Source of the DNA: Hyphomicrobiales bacterium
GTDB lineage: Bacteria; Pseudomonadota; Alphaproteobacteria; Rhizobiales; Rhizobiaceae
NCBI GenBank assembly: GCA_021775415.1
Contig: JAJFHV010000010.1
Span: 310,001 to 374,000, forward strand
Length of the DNA: 64,000 nucleotides
Reading direction: 5' to 3'
Shown here: positions 35,932 through 45,411 of the stretch, one piece after another
Layout: each line of letters starts with the position of its first letter
How positions within the stretch are numbered: the stretch's first letter is position 1
Position numbers and translations under genes: made by a program
The notes under the pieces: model-generated
What the model was told of the DNA's origin: nothing
The model's input: the letters and a program-made list of their open reading frames with translations, nothing else
Databases searched by the model: none

Positions 35932-36713
35932 TCCTCATAGGAATGCCCTGCCCGCAGTCCTTCACGGACCCTGTGCGCGATTTTGAGAAACTCAGGCGAC
36001 TCTCGAATTTCAAGCGGGCGTTTCTTTGGAAGTGTAGACTCTATGACATCCGTCACCCGACCCGGGCGCGGGCTCATCACCACGATTTTGGTGGATAGGT
36101 AGACCGCTTCAGGAATTGAGTGCGTTACAAAACAAATGGTTTTGTTGGTGCGATCCCAAAGCTCCAGCAATTGCTCGTTCAGGTGATCACGAACAATTTC
36201 ATCAAGAGCACCGAATGGTTCGTCCATCAACAGCAGTTCGGCATCGAACGCCAAGGCTCTCGCAATTGATGCGCGCTGCTGCATACCGCCGGAAAGTTGC
36301 CAGGGATATTTCTTTGCAAATCCTGTCAGGTCCACGAGTTCCAAAGTCCGCGCGACACGTTCCTGCTGTTCTGATTTTGAATAGCCCATGATCTCCAGCG
36401 GCAGGGCGATATTCTTTTCAATCGTTCGCCAGAGATAAAGCGAAGCTGCCTGAAACACATACCCGTAGGCGCGTTTCATTCGGGCTTCTTCCGGGGTCAT
36501 ACCGTTGACAGTGATCGCGCCAGATGTAGGTTTTTCCAGATCGGCAATCACCCTTAAAAAGGTGGTCTTTCCGCATCCCGAGGGGCCAATGAATGAAACG
36601 AATTCGCCCTTGTCGATCTTTAGATCGATATCAGAAAGGGCATGCACCGGCCCGTCATTTGTCTCGAACGTAAGTGAGAGATTTTCGGAGGATATGACTT
36701 TGTTGCCGGACAT
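35928..36713 (-). CDS. ABC transporter ATP-binding protein, pyrimidine system
   Basis: This 261-aa NitT/TauT-family ATPase has Walker A GPSGCGKTTF, signature LSGGMQQRASIARAL, Walker B LLLMDEPFGALDE and switch His in CFVTHSIPEAV. It energises import through the two permeases encoded after it, with 4-bp overlap to the first. It starts 1 bp after the PLP decarboxylase stop, indicating one transcript. Confidence 0.95.
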   Translation of the reverse strand: MSGNKVISSENLSLTFETNDGPVHALSDIDLKIDKGEFVSFIGPSGCGKTTFLRVIADLEKPTSGAITVNGMTPEEARMKRAYGYVFQAASLYLWRTIEKNIALPLEIMGYSKSEQQERVARTLELVDLTGFAKKYPWQLSGGMQQRASIARALAFDAELLLMDEPFGALDEIVRDHLNEQLLELWDRTNKTICFVTHSIPEAVYLSTKIVVMSPRPGRVTDVIESTLPKKRPLEIRESPEFLKIAHRVREGLRAGHSYEE

Positions 36714-38126
36714 TCATGCGTCCCTTACCGCACGCCAAGCAGAGACTATTTCCTCCGCCAACAGATCGATATTTTTCTGTTGCGTCGCATAGCAGATCAC
36801 TGAGACCCGAATAATCTCACCGCCCTGCCATTCGCCATGCGTTGGGTAGACTTTACCGTTTTTCTGCACTCGCCTGAGAACCTCACGAGTGTGATCATTG
36901 GCGGCATCACCCTCGCCGCAGCGGATTGCAACCTGATTGGATGAAACCTCATTGAGTACCTTCAAACCTGGTTCCCCGGAAATGACATCGGCCAAATTCT
37001 GCGCCAGTTGGCAGTGCCGAAAAACCATTTCTCGAATACCGGTTTTACCCAGTGATCGCATAATCGCGTAACTTGGTACACCGCGCGCACGACGGGATAG
37101 TTCCATTGTAGAGTCCGATGGTTCCCAGTGATCGGATGTTTCTGGAAGATACGCACCGCGCGCCGACATCGAGGCAACCAATGGCGCCCGGTCCCGGCAG
37201 ATAACCATGCCGGCATCAAAGGGTGCATTCAGCCATTTGTGCAGATCGATCGCCCAACTGTCAGCCAACTCGACACCGGCTAACCTCGGTGCAAGTTCCG
37301 GTACTGCAGCAAGCCACAATCCGAAAGCACCGTCCACATGTGCCCAACCGCCTTTTTCGTGAAGTGCTGGTACAATTTTCGCAAACGGATCAAACGCTCC
37401 GGTATTGATCTGGCCGGCCTGAAGCACTGCCAACACGGGTCCCTTGCACTGATAAAGTGCGGCCAGAAACGCATCCGATACAATACGTCCGTCATCATCT
37501 GTTTCAACACGTATCGCGCGCGCCGCACCGAGTCCGGCGTATCTTAGTGCCGCAAATGGTGCTGAATGCGCTGCATCACCAATCAACACAGAAATCTCTG
37601 GTGCACCAAACAAACCGTCCTTCTCGACATCCCAGCCTTCTTTGGCCAACAGCGCATTGCGCGCGGCCATTATTCCGGCAGTGTTTGCGAGCGAAGCACC
37701 GGTGACAATACCGGCACCTGATTCTGGCGGAAGCCCCAAGAGTTCAATCACCCAGTCGCAGACTGCCCGCTCCATGCCGGTCATCGACGGTGTTTCAGCC
37801 GATGATCCGCAATTTTGTCCCCACGCGGAAACCAGCATATCTGCGGCAACCCCTACCGGGTGCGAGCCACCGAGGACAAAACCGAAATAGTTTGGAGATG
37901 ACATTTGCGAAATGCCTGCATCCGCCTTGTCCACCATCTGGTCAATGACATCTTTTGCAACCATCCCATCTTCACCAAGGGGTGTTCTGAACCGTGCGAC
38001 GGCTTCATCCAGCCCAAGCTGTGCTTTAATTGGTCGACTGAATACGCTGTGGCGATAGGCCGTTAGTCGCTCGAAAGCGGTTCTTAATGCAGCCTCTTGC
38101 TCATCATCCAAGCCAATACCCCCCAA
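36714..38126 (-). CDS. Group II PLP-dependent amino acid decarboxylase
   Basis: This protein of about 470 aa belongs to the aromatic-amino-acid/glutamate decarboxylase (group II) family, with the PLP lysine in WAIDLHKWLNAPFDAG, the stacking-His region GDAAHSAPFAAL and Asp in WAHVDGAFGLWLA. The frame begins with TTG directly after the dihydropyrimidinase stop; a TTG five codons later (38111) is better spaced from GGGGGG and may be the real start. No ATG is available before residue 55. Its place inside the pyrimidine operon is unusual: it could make beta-alanine from aspartate, or act on an amino acid entering the same aminotransferase. Confidence 0.83.
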   Translation of the reverse strand: MGGIGLDDEQEAALRTAFERLTAYRHSVFSRPIKAQLGLDEAVARFRTPLGEDGMVAKDVIDQMVDKADAGISQMSSPNYFGFVLGGSHPVGVAADMLVSAWGQNCGSSAETPSMTGMERAVCDWVIELLGLPPESGAGIVTGASLANTAGIMAARNALLAKEGWDVEKDGLFGAPEISVLIGDAAHSAPFAALRYAGLGAARAIRVETDDDGRIVSDAFLAALYQCKGPVLAVLQAGQINTGAFDPFAKIVPALHEKGGWAHVDGAFGLWLAAVPELAPRLAGVELADSWAIDLHKWLNAPFDAGMVICRDRAPLVASMSARGAYLPETSDHWEPSDSTMELSRRARGVPSYAIMRSLGKTGIREMVFRHCQLAQNLADVISGEPGLKVLNEVSSNQVAIRCGEGDAANDHTREVLRRVQKNGKVYPTHGEWQGGEIIRVSVICYATQQKNIDLLAEEIVSAWRAVRDA

Positions 38127-39584
38127 TCAAACCCCACTAGCCGGAATGCCTGTGCGTTGCACTTTGCGCGGAGCGGTTACCTCTTTCCATTGGGAAAGCG
38201 CCTTGTTGACCGCCTGGAAAGGTTCACGCGCAACGAATTTGCCGTGGCCTTCTTCGGTTTTTACTGCACCTTCCTCAATCAGCACCTTGCCTCGACTTAA
38301 TGTAAAACGTGGTAGCCCTTTTACTTTCTTGCCTTCAAATACATTGTAGTCGATGGCGGATTGCTGGTTTTCTGCCTTAATGGTTTTCTTGAGTTTTGGA
38401 TCCCAGACCACAATGTCTGCATCTGCCCCTTCAAGAATTGCGCCTTTCCTGGGGTAGATATTGAGGATTTTCGCGATGTTGGTGGAAGTCACAGCCACGA
38501 ACTCGTTCATGGTCAATCGTCCTGTTGAAACACCGTAAGTCCACAACATCGGCATGCGATCTTCAAGACCACCGGTACCGTTGGGGATTTTGGTGAAGTC
38601 ACCTACACCAAAGCGTTTTTGCTCCGTGGTGAAGGCACAGTGATCAGTTGCCACCACCTGCAACGAACCCGCCTGCAAACCGGCCCACAACGAGTCCTGA
38701 TGTTTCTTGTCCCGGAAAGGTGGGCTCATTACGCGCCTTGCAGAATGATCCCAGTCCTTGTGTTTGTATTCGCCCTCATCAAGCGTGAGATGCTGAATCA
38801 GCGGCTCGCCATAAACCCGCATGCCATTTTGTCGTGCCCGGCGAATTGCTTCATGGGATTGCTCACACGATGTGTGCACCACATAAAGTGGAACACCTGC
38901 CATGTCAGCAATCATGATTGCGCGGTTGGTGGCTTCGCCCTCGACTTCCGGCGGACGTGAATAGGCGTGGCCCTCCGGTCCATCATTGCCCTCAGCCAGC
39001 AATTTCGCCTGCAATTGGGCAACCACATCACCATTTTCGGCATGTACCATTGGCAGTGCACCCAGTTCCGCGCAACGCTGGAAGGAAGAATACATCTCGT
39101 CGTCGTCGACCATCAAAGCGCCCTTGTAAGCCATGAAGTGCTTGAAGGTATTGATGCCCTTTTCCTTGACCACCGTTTCCATTTCGTTGAACACCTGTTC
39201 GCTCCACCAGGTGATCGCCATGTGAAAGGAATAGTCGCAATTGGCGCGACCGGACTTGTTGTCCCACATCTGGATCGCCTCAAGCAGGGATTGCCCCGGT
39301 GAAGGCAAGGCAAAGTCCACAACCATTGTGGTACCACCAGCAAGCGCTGCCCGCGTTCCGCTCTCAAAATCATCGGATGAGTAGGTGCCCATGAAAGGCA
39401 TTTCCAGATGGGTATGCGGGTCAATGCCACCCGGCATGACGAAACATCCAGTTGCGTCGAGCACATGATCGGCCGGGCCGAGTTTGCTACCAATTGCAAC
39501 GATTTTATCGTGCTGCACCAGGACATCAGCCTTGTATGTCCGGTCTGCAGTAACGATGGTTCCATTCTTGATGAGTTTTGACAT
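38127..39584 (-). CDS. hydA: Dihydropyrimidinase
   Basis: The 485-aa cyclic amidohydrolase opens dihydrouracil/dihydrothymine to the N-carbamoyl-beta-amino acid. The binuclear metal site is complete: HTH in GGIDPHTHLEMPF, carboxylatable Lys in FKHFMAYKGAL, His in MVHAENGD, His in YVVHTSCEQS and Asp in VATDHCAFT. Substrate-loop and length fit dihydropyrimidinase better than allantoinase. It lies between the carbamoylase and decarboxylase genes in the minus-strand operon. Also called pydB in bacterial pyrimidine work. Confidence 0.93.
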   Translation of the reverse strand: MSKLIKNGTIVTADRTYKADVLVQHDKIVAIGSKLGPADHVLDATGCFVMPGGIDPHTHLEMPFMGTYSSDDFESGTRAALAGGTTMVVDFALPSPGQSLLEAIQMWDNKSGRANCDYSFHMAITWWSEQVFNEMETVVKEKGINTFKHFMAYKGALMVDDDEMYSSFQRCAELGALPMVHAENGDVVAQLQAKLLAEGNDGPEGHAYSRPPEVEGEATNRAIMIADMAGVPLYVVHTSCEQSHEAIRRARQNGMRVYGEPLIQHLTLDEGEYKHKDWDHSARRVMSPPFRDKKHQDSLWAGLQAGSLQVVATDHCAFTTEQKRFGVGDFTKIPNGTGGLEDRMPMLWTYGVSTGRLTMNEFVAVTSTNIAKILNIYPRKGAILEGADADIVVWDPKLKKTIKAENQQSAIDYNVFEGKKVKGLPRFTLSRGKVLIEEGAVKTEEGHGKFVAREPFQAVNKALSQWKEVTAPRKVQRTGIPASGV

Positions 39585-39595
39585 TCTTCGTCCTC

Positions 39596-40846
39596 CTAGC
39601 CGACAATTTCCGCGGTCTCGACAACTGCGTGAAACAACACCTCAGCTCCTGCAGTTGACCATTCCTTGGAAATATCTTCAGCTTCATTGTGTGACAGGCC
39701 ATCAACGCAAGGACACATGACCATGGCGGTTGGCGCAACCTTGTTGATCCAGCACGCATCGTGCCCCGCACCAGAAATGATGTCCTTGTGCGAATACCCC
39801 AAGCGTTCGGCTGCATCGCGAATGGCTTTAACGCATCCCTCGTCGAATGCCGGCGGATCAAACTGGCCGACAATTTCATGTTCCAGGCATACCCCCAGTT
39901 CTTCGCATAGCTTTGGTGCTTCGGCGTATAGTCTCTCGACCATTCTATTGAGCGTATCCAGTTCGTGGCTACGAAAGTCGATCGTGAAGATAGCCTTGCC
40001 CGGAATGATGTTTCTGGAGTTGGGATAGACATTGACCTGCCCAATTGCACCAACTGCATTGGGTGCATTATCCATGGCAATCTTGTGCACAAGCTCGGTG
40101 ATCTGCGCCAAGCCCCGGCCCGCGTTTTTTCTCATCGGCATTGGGGTGGAACCCGTATGGCTTTCCTTGCCAGTGACGGTACATTCAATCCACCGCAGTC
40201 CCTGCCCGTGGGTGACAACACCGATGTCCTTGCCCTCTGCCTCCAGAATTGGCCCTTGTTCAATATGCAGTTCAAAGAACGCATGCATTTTGCGGTCACC
40301 GACAACTTCGTCGCCCTTCCAGCCAATGCGCTCCAGTTCATCGCCAAATTTTTTTCCTTCTGCATCTTCCTTGTCATAGGCCCATTCCTGGGTGAATTCA
40401 CCGGCAAACACACCGGACGCCATCATGGCCGGGGCATAGCGGGTGCCCTCCTCATTGGTCCAGTTGGTCACAACAATTGGATGCTTGGTCTTGATATCCA
40501 TGTCGTTCAGGGTGCGTACAATTTCCAACCCTGCCAGCACGCCCAACACACCATCATACCGCCCACCGGTTGGCTGCGTATCAAGGTGTGATCCGACATA
40601 GACAGGTAACGCATCCGGGTCTGTGCCCTCACGGTGCATGAACATGGTTCCCATCTGGTCAACCCCCATGGAGAGCCCAGCATCTTCACACCATTTCTGG
40701 AAAAGTTTTCGACCTTCACCATCTTCATCGGTTACGGTCTGGCGATTGCTACCTCCCGCAATACCTGGTCCAATTTTGGCAATCTCATGGATCGTATCCC
40801 AAAGCCTGTCGCCATTGATGCGAAGGTTTTCACCCGGTGCTGCCAT
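39596..40846 (-). CDS. N-carbamoyl-beta-alanine amidase (beta-ureidopropionase, M20/hydantoinase-carbamoylase family)
   Basis: This 416-aa Zn-dependent carbamoylase has metal-ligand motifs VGSHLDTQPTGGRYDG, TNEEGTRYAP and ELHIEQGPILE, plus GAGHDACW near the end. It releases beta-alanine, CO2 and ammonia from N-carbamoyl-beta-alanine. Allantoate amidohydrolases share the fold, but adjacency to dihydropyrimidinase and PreTA supports the pyrimidine role (PydC). First gene of the run; GAGGAGTTATAAGA precedes its ATG, and a RutR-type box lies 64 bp upstream. Confidence 0.9.
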   Translation of the reverse strand: MAAPGENLRINGDRLWDTIHEIAKIGPGIAGGSNRQTVTDEDGEGRKLFQKWCEDAGLSMGVDQMGTMFMHREGTDPDALPVYVGSHLDTQPTGGRYDGVLGVLAGLEIVRTLNDMDIKTKHPIVVTNWTNEEGTRYAPAMMASGVFAGEFTQEWAYDKEDAEGKKFGDELERIGWKGDEVVGDRKMHAFFELHIEQGPILEAEGKDIGVVTHGQGLRWIECTVTGKESHTGSTPMPMRKNAGRGLAQITELVHKIAMDNAPNAVGAIGQVNVYPNSRNIIPGKAIFTIDFRSHELDTLNRMVERLYAEAPKLCEELGVCLEHEIVGQFDPPAFDEGCVKAIRDAAERLGYSHKDIISGAGHDACWINKVAPTAMVMCPCVDGLSHNEAEDISKEWSTAGAEVLFHAVVETAEIVG

Positions 40847-40909
40847 TCTTATAACTCCTCGAAATTTTACTCATAATCTTATGGCACACCCGTGCAAAAA
40901 AAAGTAAAA

Positions 40910-40925
40910 TTGACCTGTTGGTAAA
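40910..40925. promoter_or_regulatory. Predicted RutR/PydR operator between pydC and rutR-like gene
   Basis: TTGACCTGTTGGTAAA is an inverted repeat (TTGACC and complement of TTTACC, 4-nt spacer) closely matching the RutR consensus TTGACCA-nn-TGGTCAA. It sits in the 168-bp divergent region so one site could control both the catabolic operon and the regulator. A second copy of the same pattern lies before preT. Confidence 0.75.
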
Positions 40926-41014
40926 TATTACAGGTTTCACAATAACTCTCAAGATGTAAAGTGGCACATGTTGGGCTAACCTAGAATCAAAAGCAGTTTC
41001 ACAGGGGAGACAAT

Positions 41015-41656
41015 TTGACCAAGCCGAGAGCTGCAGAAACTCGCAAAAGAACAAGAATCCAAAAGGAGAATGAAGACCGTATTCTCGAAGCGGCTCTGGA
41101 CATATTTTCCACGTTTGGATTTCGCGGTGCTACCATCGACCAGATTGCTAATGCGGCAGGCATGTCAAAACCAAACCTGTTGTATTATTTTCGAACCAAG
41201 GAAGCGATCCACCAGGTCTTGATTGATACGCTTTTGGATAACTGGCTTGATCCGTTACGGGAACTGAACCCGGATGGAGACCCGTTGGCGGAACTACAAT
41301 CCTATATCCGTCGAAAACTGGAGCTGGCCAGGGACTACCCACGCGAAAGCCGGTTGTTTGCTAACGAGATGCTGCAGGGAGCTCCCCGGATACAGGAAGA
41401 GCTGCGAGACCTGAAGGCGCTGGTGGATGAAAAAGCTGCAGTGATTGAGCAATGGATCAAAGATGGCAAAATGGCCAGGTGCAATCCCCATCATTTGATA
41501 TTTTCCATTTGGGCCACCACGCAACACTATGCCGATTTTGATGTACAGGTTTGCGCTATACTGGCGGAAGAAGAGAGCATCGAGCGCAGGTTTTCGGATG
41601 CAGCGAAAACTCTGGAACAGTTGTTTGTGCATGGCTTGAAGATATCAACCAAATAA
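41015..41656 (+). CDS. rutR: TetR-family regulator of pyrimidine catabolism, RutR-like
   Basis: This 213-aa TetR repressor has an N-terminal HTH (EAALDIFSTFGFRGATIDQIANAAGMSKPNLLYYFRTKEAIH) and a C-terminal domain matching the RutR/YcdC type (LFANEMLQGAPRIQEELRDLKALVDEKAAVIEQWI, and FSIWATTQHYADFDVQV). RutR releases DNA on binding uracil or thymine. Translation starts at TTG, 6 nt after GGGGAGACA. It is divergent from the degradation operon across a matching operator. Confidence 0.88.
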   Translation: MTKPRAAETRKRTRIQKENEDRILEAALDIFSTFGFRGATIDQIANAAGMSKPNLLYYFRTKEAIHQVLIDTLLDNWLDPLRELNPDGDPLAELQSYIRRKLELARDYPRESRLFANEMLQGAPRIQEELRDLKALVDEKAAVIEQWIKDGKMARCNPHHLIFSIWATTQHYADFDVQVCAILAEEESIERRFSDAAKTLEQLFVHGLKISTK

Positions 41657-41659
41657 TCT

Positions 41660-42583
41660 TCACCCATCTGGCGCGAAAACCAGTACGAGCAACCCCAAAA
41701 CGATAACAAGTGCGCCGATCAATATCGACACATCAGCCCAGCCGTGACCAGCAAAGCCTTCCAGTAAAATGACAATCACTGGAGTGAGGTAAACGTAGGA
41801 AAGAACTTTTGACGACGGCAATCTCAATGATGAGAATTGCACCAGAAAGAATGTCAACGCAGTGGTAAAAACAGATAGATAAGCGATGGTGCTCCAAACT
41901 ATTCCTGGCAGGGCAAACCAGTTGGTCGCGATGATTTCGGTCAGACCGTAGGTGCTTATCCAAATCGTTGTCGCGAGCAGGGTCCAAAAGGTGAATAGCA
42001 GAACCGGTTCACCGCGATTGAGGCGTTTGACCATCGGAGCGTAAAACGCGTGGCCTATGCACCCAACAAAATAAATCAACTCGCCCTTGCCTATGTCAAA
42101 CCCCAAAATTGCATCCCATTCGCCTCTGAAAATTACCCAGATTGAACCGATTGCGGCTACCGCCAGACTGATTAAAACAATTGGTCGTGAAACCTGTCCC
42201 AAAATCAGATAACCAAAACCAGCGGCCATGAATGGCCCCAAAGTAAAAACCGCTCCGGTGGACACGGGGTTGGTGGTTTTTAGCGCCACAAACATGGTTA
42301 CAAAGTAGAGCGCCATGGGAAATCCCAGCAGGACAAACCGCCACAACGCGCCCGGCGACGTGACACGTTGTGGCAAGACGATCATGCACGCAAGCCCGAT
42401 GATTAGCGTCGCGAACAAAAAGCGGATGGCATTGAGCGCGGCCGGTTCAAGATGGGGAACCGCCAATGCGCCAAGCGTAAAAGACCCGGCAATAAGTGAA
42501 GCAAACAACACCATCGCCAAATGACCAAAAAGCTTTTGCCTGCCTGTGGCGAGCGCCGAAGAGTGTGAGGAATTATCGGACAT
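41660..42583 (-). CDS. EamA/DMT-superfamily transporter
   Basis: The 307-aa inner-membrane protein has two EamA repeats and about ten helices (LFASLIAGSFTLGALAVPHLEPAALNAIRF and later GALVIVLGLLVLVFAP). It is convergent with rutR, 3 bp apart, and ends the minus-strand group downstream of nothing obvious: preA lies upstream, 73 bp away, so cotranscription with preTA is possible. Export of excess beta-amino acid or pyrimidine is speculative. Confidence 0.82.
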   Translation of the reverse strand: MSDNSSHSSALATGRQKLFGHLAMVLFASLIAGSFTLGALAVPHLEPAALNAIRFLFATLIIGLACMIVLPQRVTSPGALWRFVLLGFPMALYFVTMFVALKTTNPVSTGAVFTLGPFMAAGFGYLILGQVSRPIVLISLAVAAIGSIWVIFRGEWDAILGFDIGKGELIYFVGCIGHAFYAPMVKRLNRGEPVLLFTFWTLLATTIWISTYGLTEIIATNWFALPGIVWSTIAYLSVFTTALTFFLVQFSSLRLPSSKVLSYVYLTPVIVILLEGFAGHGWADVSILIGALVIVLGLLVLVFAPDG

Positions 42584-42656
42584 TTAAACCCAGTTGAACG
42601 GGGCAGAATGAAGTTTGCTTAAACAACCCTCTGCCCCATTCGGGAGGAAACTCAAT

Positions 42657-43967
42657 TTATTCCGCTGCAACACGGGACGGATTATTTGGATGTTCCGTCC
42701 AATTTGCATAATCAGGATTTGCTTTTTCGCCTGTTCGTTTATCAAGCTCACCTGCCGCCAACGGTTCCATAGTTATACAGTTCTCAACCGGACAAACATT
42801 GACACATAAATTGCAGCCAACACACTCCTCATCAATCACTTCAAAGTGGCGCTTGCCGTCCAGTTCCTGGGTAATAGCCTGATGTGACGTGTCTTCACAC
42901 ACGATGTGGCAACGCCCGCAGGAAATACAAAGATCCTGATTGATTTTGGCTTTGGTTACATAATTCAGATTCAGGAATTGCCAATCGCTAACGTTTGGCA
43001 CGGCACGACCAATCACATCGTCCAAAGTCGCATGTCCTTGCTCGTCCATCCAATTGTTCAAACCGTCAATCATCTCCTGGACAATTTTGAAACCGTAGAC
43101 CATGGCCGCGGTGCAAACCTGAACATTGCCTGCGCCAAGGGCCAGAAACTCCGCCGCATCACGCCAGGTTGTAATGCCGCCAATTCCCGAAATCGGCAGC
43201 CCGGCAGTTTCCGGATCACGACCTATCTCGGCAACCATATTAAGCGCGATGGGCTTAACCGCAGGACCGCAATAGCCGCCATGACTGCCCTTGCCATCAA
43301 TGGATGGTTCGGGTGAGAAATTATCGAGATTTACTGAAGTTATCGAACTGATGGTATTAATCAGCGAAACAGCATCCGCTCCACCAACCTTTGCCGCACG
43401 GGCGGGAAAGCGAATGTCGGTGATGTTGGGGGTCAATTTAACAATCACCGGCATTCGGGTATTAGCCTTGCACCAACGTGCAACCATCTCGATATATTCA
43501 GGCACCTGACCGACGGCAGATCCCATACCGCGCTCACTCATACCGTGAGGACAACCAAAGTTCAGCTCAATGCCATCCGCACCGGTTTCCTCAACCAGAG
43601 GAAGAATTGCCTTCCATGCCGCTTCTTCACAAGGAACCATGATTGAGGCGACAATCGCCCGGTCCGGCCAGTTCTTTTTAACCTGTTTTATTTCCCGCAG
43701 ATTCACATGCAAATCGCGGTCGGTAATCAATTCGATATTATTGAAACCAAGCAAGCGACGATCCGCACCCCAGATTGCGCCATAACGCGGGCCATTCACA
43801 TTGACCAGCGGAGGCCCCTCCTCGCCCAATGTCTTCCAGACAACGCCGCCCCAGCCGGCTTCGAAAGCACGCTCCACATTATAGGCTTTGTCGGTGGGCG
43901 GCGCCGAGGCTAGCCAGAACGGGTTGGGGGATTTGATACCAATGAAATTGTTACGAATATCAGCCAT
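42657..43967 (-). CDS. preA: NAD-dependent dihydropyrimidine dehydrogenase subunit PreA
   Basis: The 436-aa catalytic subunit reduces uracil/thymine to the dihydro form. The FMN-binding dihydroorotate-dehydrogenase-like barrel carries the active-site Cys in LNFGCPHGMSERGMG and GGIGGITTWRDAAEF-type phosphate binding. The C-terminus has two 4Fe-4S motifs, CISCGRCHIVCED and CVGCNLCVNVCPVENC. The start overlaps the preT stop by 1 bp, so both form one transcript and complex. Confidence 0.95.
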   Translation of the reverse strand: MADIRNNFIGIKSPNPFWLASAPPTDKAYNVERAFEAGWGGVVWKTLGEEGPPLVNVNGPRYGAIWGADRRLLGFNNIELITDRDLHVNLREIKQVKKNWPDRAIVASIMVPCEEAAWKAILPLVEETGADGIELNFGCPHGMSERGMGSAVGQVPEYIEMVARWCKANTRMPVIVKLTPNITDIRFPARAAKVGGADAVSLINTISSITSVNLDNFSPEPSIDGKGSHGGYCGPAVKPIALNMVAEIGRDPETAGLPISGIGGITTWRDAAEFLALGAGNVQVCTAAMVYGFKIVQEMIDGLNNWMDEQGHATLDDVIGRAVPNVSDWQFLNLNYVTKAKINQDLCISCGRCHIVCEDTSHQAITQELDGKRHFEVIDEECVGCNLCVNVCPVENCITMEPLAAGELDKRTGEKANPDYANWTEHPNNPSRVAAE

Positions 43968-45295
43968 TATGTGTCTCCACCTGTCAGATATTTATTGATG
44001 CTCTCGGCGGCGTCTCGCCCTTGTGCCACTGCGGTTACGGTCAGATCATCCCCCTGGTCGGTACAATCGCCCCCTGCCCAAACTCCGGAGAGTGAGGTTT
44101 TACCTTCCGTATCGGTTTTTATCCGTCCACCTGAAAGCGCAAGGGATGCTCCTGCCTCCAATTGTGAAACCTGCAAGGTTTGGCCAATTGCTTTCATCAC
44201 CTGTTCGGCTTCCAGAGCGATATGTTCGCCTTCACGGTCAAACTCAATGCCAACAACCTGCCCATTATTCGTCACCGTTTGCTTAGGGGTCATGTTATAG
44301 CGAATTGTAACACCGCGAATTTTCGCCAACTCCTGTTCATAGGCAGAGGCCTTCATTCGTTCTCTTGGACCCCGATAGGCAATGGTCACTTCGTCAGCGC
44401 CGAGAGCCTTTGATTGTGTGGCTGCATCGATTGCAGTCATTCCGCCGCCAATCACTACTACTCGCTTGCCAATCGGTACTTTTGCCAAGTCCTTCGCCTG
44501 CCGCAAATTGGCAATCCAGTTTACCGCATCTTCGCTTCCAGAAGCTTCTGCATCGGCATCGCCCAATGCATTAACGCCTGCCAGGCCCATTGCCAAAAAC
44601 ACCGCGTCAAATTGCTCGGTAAGCTGAGCGAGGGAAAAGTCTTTTCCCATCGCCTTTCCGTTCTCAACGCTGATGCCACCAATTGCGGTTACGTAATCAA
44701 CTTCGGATTGGGCAAAATTATCAACAGCCTTATATGCGGCTATGCCAAATTCATTGAGCCCGCCCGGTTTTTCCCGTGTTTCATAAATGGTGACATCATG
44801 CCCATGCTTTGAAAGACGGTGCGCGCAAGCAAGTCCCGCCGGACCAGATCCAACAACTGCGATTTTTTTCCCGCTTGAAGCATCACGCTCATAAAATTGT
44901 TTGTCAGCGTTCATCGCTACATCGGTTGCATACCGCTGCAACTGACCAATCTTGACCGGTTTTCCTTCGGCGGTTTCGCGCACGCATACCTGCTCACAAA
45001 GCGTTTCGGTCGGGCAGACCCGGGCACACATGCCGCCAAGGATGTTCTGATCAAAAATTGTCTTTGCTGAACCGAGGGTGTTTCCAGTCGATATTTGACG
45101 AATGAACATCGGAATATCAATCGAGGTCGGACAGGCGGTCATGCAGGGGGCGTCATGACAAAAATAACAGCGATCCGCTTCAACCATTGCCTCGTGAGGA
45201 TCGAGTGGTGGATGCAGATCTGCGAAGTTCTGGTCTATTTCCTGCTCTGGCAGACGTCCCGCAACAATTCCTTCTTTGAGCTGTTTTGCATCCAT
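43967..45295 (-). CDS. preT: NAD-dependent dihydropyrimidine dehydrogenase subunit PreT
   Basis: This 442-aa flavoprotein is related to glutamate synthase small subunit. Cysteines for 4Fe-4S clusters lie in CYFCHDAPCMTACPT and GGMCARVCPTETLCEQVC; FAD binding is at VVGSGPAGLACAHRLS and NAD(P) binding at VVIGGGMTAIDAAT. It passes electrons from NAD(P)H to PreA. The start at 45293-45295 (MDAKQLKEG) is preferred because GGAGGAAACTGCGCA precedes it; an in-frame GTG at 45358 lacks a site and would crowd the operator. Confidence 0.93.
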   Translation of the reverse strand: MDAKQLKEGIVAGRLPEQEIDQNFADLHPPLDPHEAMVEADRCYFCHDAPCMTACPTSIDIPMFIRQISTGNTLGSAKTIFDQNILGGMCARVCPTETLCEQVCVRETAEGKPVKIGQLQRYATDVAMNADKQFYERDASSGKKIAVVGSGPAGLACAHRLSKHGHDVTIYETREKPGGLNEFGIAAYKAVDNFAQSEVDYVTAIGGISVENGKAMGKDFSLAQLTEQFDAVFLAMGLAGVNALGDADAEASGSEDAVNWIANLRQAKDLAKVPIGKRVVVIGGGMTAIDAATQSKALGADEVTIAYRGPRERMKASAYEQELAKIRGVTIRYNMTPKQTVTNNGQVVGIEFDREGEHIALEAEQVMKAIGQTLQVSQLEAGASLALSGGRIKTDTEGKTSLSGVWAGGDCTDQGDDLTVTAVAQGRDAAESINKYLTGGDT

Positions 45296-45382
45296 TGCGC
45301 AGTTTCCTCCATAACCCAACCTCGCCGAACCCACACGGTTTTCTGCGAATTTATTCACAACAGGTTAGATCAAAACAAAAAA

Positions 45383-45411
45383 TTTATCAATTGGTAAATT
45401 TATTAGTGCAA
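45383..45411 (-). promoter_or_regulatory. Predicted preT promoter overlapped by a RutR-type operator
   Basis: TTTATCAATTGGTAAA (45383-45398) is a near-perfect palindrome with the same half-site and 4-nt spacing as the box at 40910. Read on the minus strand, TTGCAC (45406-45411) and GATAAA (45383-45388) are spaced 17 bp, a sensible -35/-10 pair, and the operator covers the -10. Repressor binding would block preTA transcription. The site is also 164 bp before the divergent cytosine deaminase start and may affect that promoter. Confidence 0.65.

Noticed and set aside
39596-40846. Allantoate amidohydrolase call for the M20 carbamoylase
   Set aside because: Same fold, but adjacency to dihydropyrimidinase, PreTA and a RutR-type box favours N-carbamoyl-beta-alanine amidase; the lone AllE-like gene is 23 kb away.
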